Part shown: positions 1 to 13,066 of the stretch, in pieces
How positions within the stretch are numbered: position 1 is the stretch's first letter
Layout of the letters: every line of letters begins with the position of its first letter
NCBI GenBank assembly: GCA_025201805.1
Contig: MU619253.1
Coordinates: 304,227-334,213, forward strand
Direction: 5' to 3'
DNA from: Parasitella parasitica
Taxonomy: Eukaryota > Mucoromycota > Mucoromycetes > Mucorales > Mucoraceae
Length of the DNA stretch: 29,987 nucleotides
Notes under the pieces: generated by a model
What the model saw: the letters and a program-made list of their open reading frames with translations, nothing else
Told to the model about the DNA's origin: nothing
Database searches by the model: none
Program-made: the position numbers and the translations under genes

Positions 1-47
<47 letters not shown>
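1..47. repeat. poly-A run at window start
   Basis: Uninterrupted run of 47 A residues. It ends in ACAG, which could be a 3' splice site leading into the first visible SRPK exon, or the run could be a low-complexity contig edge. Any upstream exon of the kinase gene lies outside the window. Confidence 0.9.
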
Positions 48-1942
<1,895 letters not shown>

Positions 1943-2321
1943 TTGATATCTTTATTTTAAAACCTGTGTATGGCATATAAAAACTATTTTCAGTAGCTAC
2001 ATACTGTATCTTGACATTTAATTTTTAATTATGCATTCACTGCTGTACCGTATCTTTTATGTCCTCCTCCTCTGCTGCCCTTCCCCCACCTCCTCATCCC
2101 CTTATCCCCTCCTCTTATCATCTGATGGATGACTTTGGCTAACAATTCTCTACAACCAATTTTTCAAACCACTACAAAGATGGCCTCTACCGCATTGCAT
2201 ACTACAATCAATGGTTAATTATTGACCACAAACGAGACACAATAGCTGGCAATGAATATAGAGTTTTCAGTGTCATCAAATCTTTATAATCTGCATACCA
2301 ATACTTGTGCAAAAAGCCTAG

Positions 2322-2380
<59 letters not shown>

Positions 2381-3662
2381 CACAAGAACGCATTTTAGAT
2401 CACTTTGGATACTTGATTTTGCAACATTTGGATGACCATTGTCGCTCAAAAGCGCGCCAAGCGATTTTATATGATCGGTAAATTCGTTTTGCTACAATTT
2501 TTTAATTTTATTTTTATTTTTATACTCTCGTCTGAAAGATCCAATTGAACAAAACTCAAAGATGTACAAATATTAGAAGCTTTTGTTAGCGTGCTTTATT
2601 GAAAGCATGCAAGCCATATTTTTCGACACGACAAAAATCAGGTATTATCAACTATGCCGATACACATTGGCCCAAAACTCAGAAAATCAGTGGTAGCATT
2701 GGATAGAGTCGATCTCATGTTTTTACTTGATACTCTTTAAAGAAAATTTTGTCTCTGAAAATGGCTCCGTTTTGTTTTAATAGAGAGTAAAACTGATTTT
2801 CCAAGCGTAAAGTAGAGTACGAGGGATGCGTTGCAAGCTTAACTGTATAGCTTTTTTTATTCTACTCCAAAACACATTGAATACTGCTCGTTATTCGTTA
2901 AAAAGAGAAGAACGATAAGGCATTCGCATATTATCACTTTGAGTTTCTACGCTACCAAATGTTGGCTAATTTGATGTTGGCTTTTTATACTTGTGCTCTG
3001 CTTTGAAGATCAGTTTTACCCTTTAGTAAGGCAGCATTCTCAAAGCTTTTACGATTTCTTTTTCAAGAAGTTCCAAATTGGGTAATAATCATTAAATATT
3101 ATGTTCCGTGGGCACGCTTTATGTCTAGCAATGATGACTTAGTGATTGTGTAGATGTATGCCAAGAATACGTACTACTCTATATACACTGTATATAGGGC
3201 CTCCATTGTGATTCTAATCCATATATGCGGAAATTGCCCACCGCCAAGATTATTGCAGAGACTTTTTGGTCACCATCAACATAAATGGAACCCCCCCCCC
3301 GAGATTTCTACTTGAGGAATTTTTTGACTTGGCAAAAAAGAGAGAAACAAAGCTTTCCACTTTTTGTCAGGTTTTCCGAATTGAATGGATCTATATCTTA
3401 CTTCCAATCCATTGCTTGTCTTCCGTCGTCTTCGATATAGAGATTTTCTTAACCATTTTTATAAATGGCCTTGCTTAAAATTGAAGACATATCAACTATT
3501 TATTTGAAAAACAAAACAAATTGAGATATCAATAAAGATTGACTAATAAAAAGCCCGCAAATTGGGGAGTTGTAAACCCGCAAAAAAACCTACAAAGCTG
3601 CAAATTGGTACTGTGAGCACTGTATTGCTTTCTTTTCCATCTTTATAATAATATAAAATTTA
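1943..3662. other. intergenic region, no supported gene
   Basis: Between the SRPK stop and the next start. It holds a C/T-rich stretch (about 2058-2118), a 53-nt poly-A run, a run of ten C residues at 3291-3300, and AT-rich sequence. The 70-codon open frame at 3266-3478 begins next to the C run, has no recognisable domain and reads as chance. The last 200 bases presumably hold the promoter of the 3663 gene. I see no tRNA or other RNA gene. Confidence 0.6.
2325..2377. repeat. 53-nt poly-A homopolymer
   Basis: Continuous A run. On the minus strand it creates a spurious poly-phenylalanine reading frame. It could be a nucleosome-excluding tract, an insertion tail, or of imprecise assembled length. 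Confidence 0.9.
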
Positions 3663-6499
3663 ATGAGACATCTATTCGATAGCAGAAAAGAAAACAAATC
3701 AATAAAACTTGTTAAAAAGCTTCAAGAAGAAGCCGATAAAGAGTGGGAAAACGAAATCGTTCGCAGAAAAGAACAGGAACTCAATGATGAAGCAATCGCA
3801 AAAGAGTTGCAGGCACAACTAGAACATGAAACTAATAGCGATAGTGCCCCTAGGCCACCTCCATTACCTATAAAGCCTAGACAATACAATTCATCGATCA
3901 ATAGTAAGTAATCGACATTGCATTGGTAGCTTGATGTACTCATTTTATCATTCTTAGTTTCAGACAACGCCGCTTCTTCATCATCAACTGCGAGTCATTC
4001 GACAAAATCCTTGCCTACACACTCTTCTTCGTCGTCTTTTACCATCAAGCCGTTGTACAGTATCTCCAGTGCTGATTCACAGCAGCCCGCTTTACCACCA
4101 AGAGATCAAAATGCTAATAAAAAGCCAGTAAAATCATATTTACAGCCTGAAAGATACAAACCAGAGCTCCAATTTTCTCTTGCTTCCCCTACGCCAAGCC
4201 CTAGCTCTGTATTTTATGAAAAAACACCCAAGCTATCCCCTGCTATTTCACCTCTTCCAGCATTGGAAACAGCAAAAGCTAGCACGCCTTCAATTCAGAA
4301 TAGCAACGAGCCATTGAATATCCAAAAAAATTATGATAATGGGACTTGCAGTAATAATAGCAATGGCAACAATGTACCGCCTAGTCCTATTGTTATGCAA
4401 CCATCTCGCCCTGCTTTCAATTCGCAGCCACCTCGACCACTTAATCGCATGGAAATGCCATTTCCTACTGATGTAAATCCAGCTAATTTTCGACCCATTG
4501 CTGCAAATCATTCAGCACCTTCTTTGTACAACGATCATCACCACCATTCTGAATATCCGCCAAATAAATCCGATCCCATTGTTTTACCGTTATCACAACA
4601 ACCGCAACAGCACTACAACACAATCCCTGCTGCTATACTTGCTCCACCACCGAGCCCCTTGTATCAGAAAAATGAATCTGATGCCGCTTGTTTTCCTCAG
4701 CATATTCAACAGCAACAGCAAAGCTATCCTTATCAGCCAATGCGTCAAAATACGCCTTCTCCTGCTATATCACTTCCATTCAACTCTAATGCTATTTACC
4801 ATCATTCAAAGTATTCCCAGCAACCACAACAGCAACCATTTCAGCCAATCTATCAAGCAACGCCTCCACCGCAACCACAATATCAATCGACAAAGCCTTC
4901 TTTTGTGCCAGCTTCGAGCAGTGGTGGTTTTCAATTACCTTCCATGCCTACGTCTGCATCTTTTAACAATGCAAAGACCACAACAAAACAAAACTCGACT
5001 TTCTCGCCAACTAATCCTTATTACAAGAAACAAGACAAAGAAAAATCCAAGTTTTCTAATTCTACTATTTCACTCAAGCCAGATGAAGAACAGCCTCATG
5101 AACATGAAGATGAGGGTGAAGATGAGGACGATTGGGACAATGTCAATCCGGAAAGAAAAACATCACTTGGATCATCTACACCAGTTGCATCCACTGCTAC
5201 TCCTACTGCTTCCACTCTTGCGGACGTTAATGATGATGACAAGGAATCAGAAATTGATTATTCAGATATGATTTATGACAGGAGAAACGAGTCGACAGAA
5301 GAGGGAAATGATGTAAAAGACGATGAAGACAAAGACGATAACTGGGAAGATACAGCTGTGGATCCGTTTGATGATGATTTTGCAATACATGTGTCTAAAG
5401 AGTCCATGGCTACGAGCGCTATTGTCGTTGGTGATTCCGGAAAACAAAGAGCAAGCAGTGTTGTCACTAATCTCGCACCTGCTATTCAAATTCTGGATCC
5501 CACCTTGGCAGTAACCCCCACTTTATCTCTTCCGCTTTCAATAAGCAAGATTGCAGTGGAGAAGAGAAAGCCCCCGCAGGACAAAGTCGAAGACTTGTTT
5601 GAGGGTAAAAGCACTTCTCATCAATACGTTGAAAAGGAAAGCGAAGAGATTGAGCATAGACCTATCGCACTTCATTCAAGACGGCAGTCTATGGGAGCAT
5701 ACCTTTCGCCATCAACATACGGCACTCCTATACCTGGCCCTTCGTCCCATCAACCATTACAGCACCAGTACCAGCATCAGCAACTTTTTTACAACAATCG
5801 TCCTCAGTCAACACCATTAATAGAATTAGATCTACAAGAGGATGAGCAAAGCAAAGTGTATCCCACTAATACGCTAAAGGCTGGTGCTCCCCCTTCAGTC
5901 ATGTCCCCCGATAATCCTTACGTCAAAAAACAAGGCAGTAAGTATATGAACCGGCCATCATTGATGAAATCATTCATAAATATGTCTTTTTTTACAGTTG
6001 TTCCTGCAACCGATTACGGATACTTTAAAGAAGGTGATGTGCTTCAAAACAAGACATTACCAGAATTACCTAAAACTGCTAGTAAGCGATAGTTACTCAA
6101 TATTCGCAATCCAGTTGTAGACTAATGCAACTTTTGTTTCCCGTAGCAACGAACGATGACCGTCATATTACAATTTCAAGTATCAGTCCAGGTCAGCGTG
6201 TATGGATCCGAATCCACCCAACCGACACTGGTAAAGACTTGGCAGAACGTATTCATATTGTGGCATCCTATCAAACCCGTCGTGTCACCAAGATAACAAC
6301 TAAAAATGGACGTAGTGTTCCCCTGGACAACAAACCCGTATTTGAGGATTGGAATGAAATAATCAATTTTAAAGAAGGTGAACAGTGGATCGTAGAATGG
6401 GAACCCATTGAACATCCATACGTAGATATTATCACCGAAGGAAAGGAGTTCATGAGACAATTGAAGGCAAATTTTAGAGGGTCATCATCATCTAAATAA
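3663..6499 (+). CDS. large disordered scaffold-like protein with a conserved-looking C-terminal domain; unrecognised
   Basis: I do not recognise this protein. Exons 3663-3903, 3958-5937, 5998-6081 and 6147-6499 join in phase (885 aa). The N-terminus (1-60) is charged and helical, with a ubiquitin-interacting-like motif NDEAIAKELQAQLEHE at about 41-56. A proline cluster PRPPPLPIKPR at 63-73 is a likely SH3 ligand. Residues 80-760 are low complexity (Q, S, P and N rich) with acidic blocks, a DPF motif near 549, and the motif NPYxKKQ twice, near 433 and 733. The last ~118 residues look folded: alternating strands around RVWIRIHPTDTGKDLAERIH and EGEQWIVEWEP, possibly a ubiquitin-like beta-grasp (inference). 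The first acceptor is doubled (AG at 3957 and 3963, both in frame). The 60-nt third intron has no in-frame stop. The motif mix suggests an adaptor in endocytosis or polarity, but that is speculative. It is convergent with NAR1, 181 bp apart. Confidence 0.85.
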
Positions 6500-6680
6500 C
6501 ACAATGTAAACTAAGCTTATGGGAAGCATTGCTCTACTCAGAAAAAAAAAGCCAATTAATTATAACTTCACTTAAGTTTTCACTGTTTGAAAATAAATGC
6601 AACATTGCATCCGATTTATGTACATGTAACACTTTTTACCGGGATTTTTTTTTGTTTATTGTATAATATAAAGCTGTAAA

Positions 6681-8546
6681 TTACCATTTCGTAGCGAGCG
6701 GATTGCCCAGATTTTGAGTAACAGCATGATATCGAGTACGAAGCAGTTGCTGAGCTCTCTCGCTAGCAGGATCAACAATCCACTCACTGTGCAACTTTGA
6801 GTAACCTAGTATTATAAATGTATAGGCCCAACTTACTTGTATATAGCCTTGATAATCTGGTTATCTTCGGGTCTAACGCCCTGAGAGGATCTATAAATAT
6901 TTTCAACGTGACCCACCCAGTCCTTGGCATTGATTATTTGTTCCGTTTCTTCAGCGCTACTGCTGGGAGGCAGCTGACCGCCGCCATTAGCACAGCCGCC
7001 AGGGCATGCCATGACTTCCACGTAATGGTAATTGCACTTGCCGGTTTTGATTTTACGTACGACATTCTGGATATTGCGGAAGCCGTAAGCAGTGGCAAAT
7101 CTCAATAAAATTCGTCCGTCTTCTGCTACCAAAGAATATTCCTTGACATCGGCATTTTTGCCGGCCTTGACAATGACATGCGCTGAAGATATATTCAAAG
7201 GATCATTTGGTATATCGTACATTTTGAATAGCTCTCGCGCAGCTGTAGCAAAGATATATTCTAATCCACCACCAGAAGATGAGCCAGATACACCATACAC
7301 CATCTCCATCTGTGTAGCAGGATCAATGCCAAGCTTGTTGAATAAATCATCGATAGGGCTTTCTGTCATCTGTCTAAAGTCAAGGTTTTGCTCAACAAAC
7401 ATCTTGTCAATTTCGCTGGTGGTCAAGACACAATCTACTTCCCTTGTGTTGTACTGCTCTAAAAAGAAATCGGGTCGGCTAGCCTCCAGCTTTTTATCGT
7501 AGCATGGCATAATAGAAACGTGGTATATTTGATCCGGGCTGTACAAAGAAATGTGAGATTCTGAATCATAGCATCGACTTTCCATTACATACGTCAGTCC
7601 TAAATTCTTGGCAAAATAATCCTTGACAAGAGATCCCATCATCTGCTGGGGTGATTTCGTGCTAGTAATAAATGGCAGTACTTCACCGTGCGTCTTTTCA
7701 GCATAACAAACCCAGCCTGGGCATGAAGACGCAAGCATTGGCAAATCTTGGTTCACAAGGGCCCCACCTTCGCCTGCCTTATTAGTCCCGCCGCCCCTCT
7801 TTCTTGCTCTGACCTTGGGCTTGCCTTGCTCCTCCAAAGCCAACTTTTCTGCATCCGCTTGTTGCATGGCTGCTTCTAATGCTTCGCCTCCATTCTGCAT
7901 ATAATGCTTAAATCGATCAACAAATTCTCGGGCAGATTCTACCAGCGATAGATCCTGCGTGAATGCTGTATCGAATACATGATGTGCCCCTAAAAAATGC
8001 TTAAAAAAATAGACTAATTTGTGATGGACTTGAAGGGTTGACAATCTATACTTGGCGGCGAGCGATGCTCGTGATTGGGGGCTGATAGAAATGACAATGG
8101 TTCGATGATTTTGTGGTTGATTCTGTTCAGCTGCTATCTTATTTTCCTGTAGTATTTTGAATAGTTCATCTTGGGATTGCATAGAAATCAGCACGCTTTC
8201 GGCAGAGGTTACGCAGCCACTGTTTTAAGACAAATGTCAAAACACCGTTTGATTTGTAAGCGTAAAAACAAAATTACCTGCATGCCAAACAATCGTTTAG
8301 GGTAATCGATGCTGATTCGAGTTTTTCTTCACCGCCATCTTGAGAAATCTCATAATAAGCACCTTCTCCATCGACTTTGATTTCACTCTAACTTCCAATT
8401 AGTAATTTAGCACATTTCAAAATATCTGACTGACTAACAGGTCCTTTATTTTCTGATTTTTCTACTTCAACAGGCTTGATGCATGCTTGAGAAGGAGCAA
8501 TATAGTCGTTTAAATCTGTAAGCACAAGAGCTGAAGAAAAGGTCAT
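6681..8546 (-). CDS. NAR1: cytosolic Fe-S cluster assembly factor Nar1 (iron-hydrogenase-like)
   Basis: CIA-pathway protein that passes [4Fe-4S] clusters from the Cfd1-Nbp35 scaffold to the Cia1-Cia2-Met18 targeting complex. Minus-strand exons 8439-8546, 8278-8387, 6837-8219 and 6681-6786 join in phase (568 aa), with introns of 51, 57 and 50 nt. The start at 8546 gives the family N-terminus ([16 protein letters not shown]). The N-terminal cluster cysteines are C22, C69, C72 and C75 (DCLACSGC). C-terminal hydrogenase-like ligands are in [18 protein letters not shown] and [11 protein letters not shown]. The C-terminal tryptophan (TKW) matches the conserved aromatic tail of the family. The protein is longer than yeast Nar1 (491 aa); part of the excess is a basic Gly-rich insert ([16 protein letters not shown]) before SCPGW. 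The DTWD1-like gene starts 130 bp beyond its stop in the same orientation, so the upstream spacer is short. Family call very secure. Confidence 0.96.
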
Positions 8547-8676
8547 TTTCTTTCACTTATTAATGTAGGAATGAACGGAAGAAGAAGAAAAAAAAGTGGA
8601 GAAATACAAAAGAGAAAATGGCTTGTAATTTGAACAGCCAATAAGTGACACGAGTAGATTGCGGATCATCTACAAA

Positions 8677-9635
8677 TTAGCGGGTTTTATTCTTTCCTCT
8701 CTGTATTTCGTATTCGTCCTTGTCTAAAACTTTCCCGAAAGCATCTCTTCGTATGGTACTTGGCTTTCTATCCTTGATGTAACCTGCTTTATGTCTCCAG
8801 CAGAATTCCTTGTCTTTTTTCTCTCCTTTCGTATAGCTGTATTGAATCAAATCGTACAGATATTTGTAATAAAACATCAAATTGTCGTATCGTCCATCAT
8901 ACACCTGCCCTTCTTTCAGCTCAAAGGCCTGAGCGTATTCCACATATAGATAATAAATGGCCTCAATTGTTGATAAATAGTTGACACTTAGGTTTTGAAA
9001 TCTCCAGAAAAATGTTAGTCGAGGTTCAAGGGTTACTTTTTGCACTGCTCGTAGTAAGGGTGTATCTCGGACCATCTTTTGTGCTTGCTTCCAAGTGCCG
9101 TCGATTACTATCATATGGTCAAAGGAATCTTGAGGGATTTCGCTTAATTTCCTTGCATCCTTAAACATATATATGATGAATAAATGTAGCAAGTAATACA
9201 AGCAGACTTACAGGTCCAGGAAACAGCATGAGTACTCGTTCTGGTTGGCTAAATCGTGGCATTTTCTTCCAACTGTAAACACGCACATCTTTGTCGGCTA
9301 CTATTCTAGCATGTAGTGCTGTAGTCGTACCATCGGATTCAGCTTCGTGCTTAATGCTGTAATGTAAAGTTATGACACTTTTTATGTGCTTATGCCTTGT
9401 GCTGACCTTACATGTCTATTGTTACTGGAAGCTTTACAAACGGAACCTGTGATCTTTCCATGCCAATCACAGTAAAGCAGTTGTAGCAATAATGCTTCAT
9501 ATTTTTTTGACAATTTGGACATTTTTCACGATGCAGCATGTCATACAAGACTGTGTCATCTTGGATTTTCAAGTCTTTGAATGGTGATTTCTCTCGTACT
9601 TGTTTTAAATCTTCTGCTGTTAGTTGGTTTGACAT
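8677..9635 (-). CDS. DTW-domain tRNA-uridine aminocarboxypropyltransferase (DTWD1-like)
   Basis: Family enzymes transfer the aminocarboxypropyl group of S-adenosylmethionine to a tRNA uridine, forming acp3U. Exons 9412-9635, 9212-9356 and 8677-9159 join in phase (283 aa, near human DTWD1 at about 300), with introns of 55 and 52 nt. The N-terminal part carries two CxxC pairs (C39/C42 and C50/C53, CPNC and CYNC), a probable zinc knuckle. The name-giving motif appears as DGTW (143-146) in VIDGTWKQAQKM. Upstream sits RVLMLFPGPDARKL and downstream LEPRLTFFWRFQN, both typical of the family. The start at 9635 is the first ATG in the reading frame. DTWD1 and DTWD2 act at different positions in human tRNA; the N-terminal CxxC pairs and size favour DTWD1, but I cannot settle which uridine is modified here. 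It lies between NAR1 and the LST-2-like gene, all on the minus strand. Confidence 0.9.
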
Positions 9636-9778
9636 GTTGAGGAGTATAAGGGGAAAAATTTTCGCTGTTGAGATTGATTTTCGGTAATTTAAGGAGAAAA
9701 AATACAAGTGTGATATATAAGTGAAGATATTTTTTATTCACAAAAAAGTGATACATGAAGAATATCAAGCTTAAGACT

Positions 9779-11177
9779 TTAAAAGGTTAATTCTAAGAGT
9801 GCTTGTTTAATAGGGATAGCGTCTTCTTCCTCTTGGAACTCGATATCGTATTGTGAACCGACATGCTTGAACAAATGACAAAGCACAATTGTATATGATT
9901 GCGCCAGATGACTACATAGGACAGAATCTGCTACAATGCAAATATCCAAGTAGATGGGCTTGATGTTGGCATCATTGCACCCATTAACCAACGCTTCCTC
10001 TAGCGCTTTGTAAGTGTGAACAAAGCTATAGTGCTTTTCTTTGGAAGTTGTTTGCAATAGCTGAACTTCCAAATCGGTGAAGGCTGATGCAATGCGCTTC
10101 AATGTCTCCTTATGCATTTGAATCCATACAGGTAGCTCACTGTTGTTTGTACGCCATCCTGTCACATGGGCCAACCATGTCACACCAGCTAAAATTGCCA
10201 ATCGTGGTAAAGCAACAAAGGCAATGGGGTCTAGAGTTTGAATAGCACCAACATCGAGTAAATATCGATCAATAGCACGATCTAACACTAGCGGTAGCAA
10301 CTGTGTCATAGAATCGGTAAATAACGCAGGAGATAGTGGTATGTCATGAATTGTGTTGCGTTGAAGCAAATCGACATCCTGATTTCCAAACACGGTTTGT
10401 ACATAACACCCGTATAGATTTTTTTCAAATATAGACCAATGGTGCTCAAATGCTGTCAAATAGGGCATCAGAGACTGCAAAATACTTTGGTTTTTTTGAC
10501 TCGAATAGAAACTAGACAGGCTTACAGAAGAAAATAGGCTCAAAAACCCTGTGCTTGTCTGCTGGTGTTGTTTTTGGATTAATCGATGAATGATTCGCCG
10601 TAATTGCTCCATAGACATCCATAATTCTGAAGCCAAAGGCTTTAACACACTTGTAAATTGCTCCAAATGACGTACATGACATTGCCTATGCAATACTTGG
10701 GCAGCAAACCAGATTGGCTCACTAAACCTTTTGGTTGTATCGATGAGGTGTTTGTGCAGGATATGGCATGTATCTAAAAAGATACGCTGTTGGCGATGTA
10801 CGTGATCTACGACATGTTGATGTGATTCTTGATTTAGTTTGGTACTTTGATTTAACTTTAATGTGCTGTTGACCCACTGTTCATCTGTTTTATGCATCTC
10901 TTAGTCGACTTAACATGACATTATATAGTTAAATTTTCTTACCAGCATGATATAATAATGATAAAATGTTCTCTCTTTGTAATTTGGGAGCTTTTTCATG
11001 TGACTTAAGGGGAAACTTTTTTATTGCCATTATACGAGCTAATGTCTCGGGAAACAATGGGCTTGTATGTTGCTGGGATAGCATGGCTTTTTCGCCTTGA
11101 GGAGGCGATTCATTTCCGGATTGATAGTTCATTGCTAGTTTGACAGTGTAGATAATAAAGGGGTCCAATTGAGGCAT
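9779..11177 (-). CDS. Lateral signaling target 2 (LST-2/ZFYVE28)-like protein lacking the FYVE finger
   Basis: Exons 10943-11177 and 9779-10899 (intron of 43 nt) give 451 aa. The middle matches the N-terminal region of animal LST-2 as I know it: a WFAAQVL segment, a following block (KPLASELWMSMEQLR), an FEHHWSIFEKNLYGCYV segment, and the diagnostic stretch around LDPIAFVALPRLAILAGV, which parallels the YEPALMFTIPRLAI stretch of the animal protein. Animal LST-2 binds endosomes through a C-terminal FYVE zinc finger and is a negative regulator of EGF receptor signalling. Here the C-terminus (residues about 350-451) has only scattered cysteines and no FYVE signature, so the domain is absent or was never present. 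The N-terminus (MPQLDPFIIYTVKLAMNYQSG) is helical. The start at 11177 follows a strongly T/C-rich leader. Family assignment is by motif recognition, not alignment; function in fungi is unknown to me. Confidence 0.72.
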
Positions 11178-11440
11178 ATTGAGAGCAATTTTTTTTGGGG
11201 GTAAAGAAAAAAAAAGAAAGAGGAAAAAACAATATCCCTCCAAAAAAAAACTGAAAAAGTGAAAAAAAAAAAAAAAAAAAAAGTTAAATGACAATACAAA
11301 AGTGCATGCATATCACCAAGATCTTAAAAGATACCTCCTTTTTTTCTGTCTATTTTCATGAAAAAAGGATGTGTTCTGTTTGCTTTGTAAATCACATCCT
11401 CCCTTTTTTTGTATCCTATGGATAAACACTCGTTATGGAG

Positions 11441-11553
11441 AAGACGACCTACCCGGTGGTATAATTATGGTGCTCGATTGAGCGAAATCATTGGTAAATG
11501 AACATCTCAAATGGGCAAAAATAAGGGGTACCAGTAATTTTTAAGGTCGTCTT
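11441..11553. repeat. 113-bp segment bounded by perfect 10-bp inverted repeats
   Basis: AAGACGACCT at 11441-11450 and its exact reverse complement AGGTCGTCTT at 11544-11553. The next bases outside and inside do not pair, and there is no obvious target-site duplication. It could be a decayed miniature inverted-repeat element, a pair of factor-binding sites, or chance. Confidence 0.35.
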
Positions 11554-12162
11554 ATTTTTGGAGGAAACCATTTCGCGCTTAAAAATAACAAAATTTGAGA
11601 CTTGGCAAGTATCATTTACACATTATAGGAAATAATGCCTCCTCGGTTCGAAAAAAGTTATTAGTTTCAGCCTTTAGAAACAAAATAAGGGGCGAAAGAG
11701 CTACTATTGGTGTTCTCGCATTATCAGAACGAACAAATGCAATATTGATTTTAGCTTCTAAAGTTTGACTAGTAGGATTCAGAGTGTACTGAAGATATAA
11801 AAGTGAAAGGTGCAAAATCAAGCCAAGGTTCTTTTACTTTATATAATGCTCTACCTTGCTCTTTATGCATTTTTTGTATAGCAAAGTAAAGCTATTCGTT
11901 TATTGCAAACAAATTTTTTTGTTATATAATTTGTCTAACAATGCTCTATGAATGATTTTTTAAAGATGTCCAAATATTTCCTTTGTCATACATGTCAAGA
12001 AAATTCGGAACACTTCTTACTGGTATTAATGAAGTAACTTGTCCGTTTATGATATTTGACAATTCATTTTTTTATATGAAAAGCTTGGTTGGACTGAATA
12101 CGCAATTATAAAATGGTAAAGGCAACATGCTGGATCAATTAGGAAGTTTTGATATTTCTGAC

Positions 12163-12199
12163 TTTTTTTTTTTTTTTTTTTTTTTTTTTNNNNNNNNNN
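12163..12199. other. poly-T run abutting a 10-N assembly gap
   Basis: 27 T residues (12163-12189) followed by ten N (12190-12199). Ten N is typically a placeholder, so the real length of missing sequence is unknown; the homopolymer probably broke the assembly. Confidence 0.97.
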
Positions 12200-12200
12200 C

Positions 12201-12242
12201 TCAATAGAAGATATTGAAGCCGAATTTAAAGCTTCTTTATGA
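12201..12242 (+). pseudogene. possible C-terminal coding fragment after the gap
   Basis: Directly after the N gap one frame reads SIEDIEAEFKASL and then a stop codon (12240-12242). The composition resembles the end of a real protein rather than AT-rich spacer. The rest of the exon would lie in the gap. Before the gap, ATGCTGGATCAATTAGGAAG (from 12128) could open a protein starting MLDQLGSFDISD, but the two pieces cannot be joined. Very short; no family recognised. Confidence 0.25.
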
Positions 12243-12453
12243 TAATACTGACAAATAAAAATACAGATGGAACATTTATTTTCTCTCTTTTTTTTTAAAA
12301 AAAAAATTTGCTTATTGATTGAGCCACGTATCCTAAGAGTAAATAGTCATAGGGAAGAGGTGGGTGCAATTTAAAGATATTTCTGACTTGCGCTATGTAC
12401 CCATTTTGTTTCTGCGTCAAATAAAGAGAATATTTGATTTCTTTCCGTCTAAA

Positions 12454-12613
12454 ATGCAGCATTATGTACGTACATATCTACTCTTGAGATATGGATTGTC
12501 TACTTAGTTTCTCTCTTCTAACAGCTCTGGCATTTTAAAAACAGAATTGGGCAACTCGTTGATAGGCCATATGATGATTGGATCAATGGCAAATTATTTT
12601 CTTACGCACTTGT
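12454..12613 (+). pseudogene. exon-like coding fragment, unrecognised
   Basis: A short ATG exon (12454-12465, MQHY) can be spliced with a good 59-nt intron (GTACGT donor; CTAAC within TTCTAACAG at the acceptor) to 12525-12613. The second piece reads LWHFKNRIGQLVDRPYDDW and INGKLFSYALV and ends at a consensus GTAAGT donor (12614). No convincing downstream exon follows; the nearest usable acceptor would add NAFKSTNHVYALFML and so on to a stop at 12832. This may be a decayed or lineage-specific gene. No domain recognised. Confidence 0.28.
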
Positions 12614-13066
12614 GTAAGTAATTGATATTGCAGATGATGCCATAAGGTGTCGAGGAGAACGAAATGCTTGGACTGGAACAGCTGTAATGCTTTCAAATCG
12701 ACCAATCATGTTTATGCATTGTTTATGCTGTATTTAAACATGCTTTTTAAAATCAAAGTTGGATTACGCTTAGCTATAAATTATACCTGTAGGCACAAAC
12801 ATAATTATAAAGTATATCAGGTACCAAATTAGTAGTGAATTCCAAGTTCTGCATCTGATAGTCAATAACTGCTATGAGACTACATTCTCAACTTTTTCAG
12901 TGCTGGCAGAGCTGATGATGTTTATTGTTGGTTGGTGCAGATCATTAGAAATTAGGCTTTGTTTATTCCTGCTATAACATCAAAGAGTTTTAATCAACAG
13001 AACAAATTATCGGCAAATAATTATTTTAAACAAACATTCACATGACATGGCCTGTTTTCATTTATA

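Larger units (their letters stand above)
11178..13066. other. gene-poor AT-rich spacer containing an assembly gap
   Basis: Apart from the fragments listed separately (10-bp inverted repeat, poly-T/N gap, two exon-like pieces), I find no supported gene. An imperfect stem (GGATGTG/CACATCC, about 11367-11400) next to T-rich runs lies near 11340-11410. A 69-codon minus-strand frame at 11612-11821 reads smoothly but has no domain I recognise. The first ~120 bases upstream of the LST-2-like start, including poly-A at 11262-11282, are probably its promoter. Confidence 0.5.

Noticed and set aside
2208-2393. Minus-strand frame with a long poly-phenylalanine run
   Set aside because: It is the complement of the 53-nt poly-A tract; no protein-like sequence on either side.
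3266-3478. 70-codon plus-strand frame
   Set aside because: It contains the C10 homopolymer, lacks any recognisable domain and has no splice or conservation support.
4498-5271. 257-codon plus-strand frame inside the disordered protein gene
   Set aside because: Frame-shifted reading of the Q/P/S-rich exon; the host frame is longer, joins in phase to a folded domain and uses consistent splice sites.
6681-11177. NAR1, DTWD1-like and LST-2-like genes as a functional cluster
   Set aside because: Same strand and close spacing, but the products act in unrelated pathways; compact fungal genomes often show such runs.
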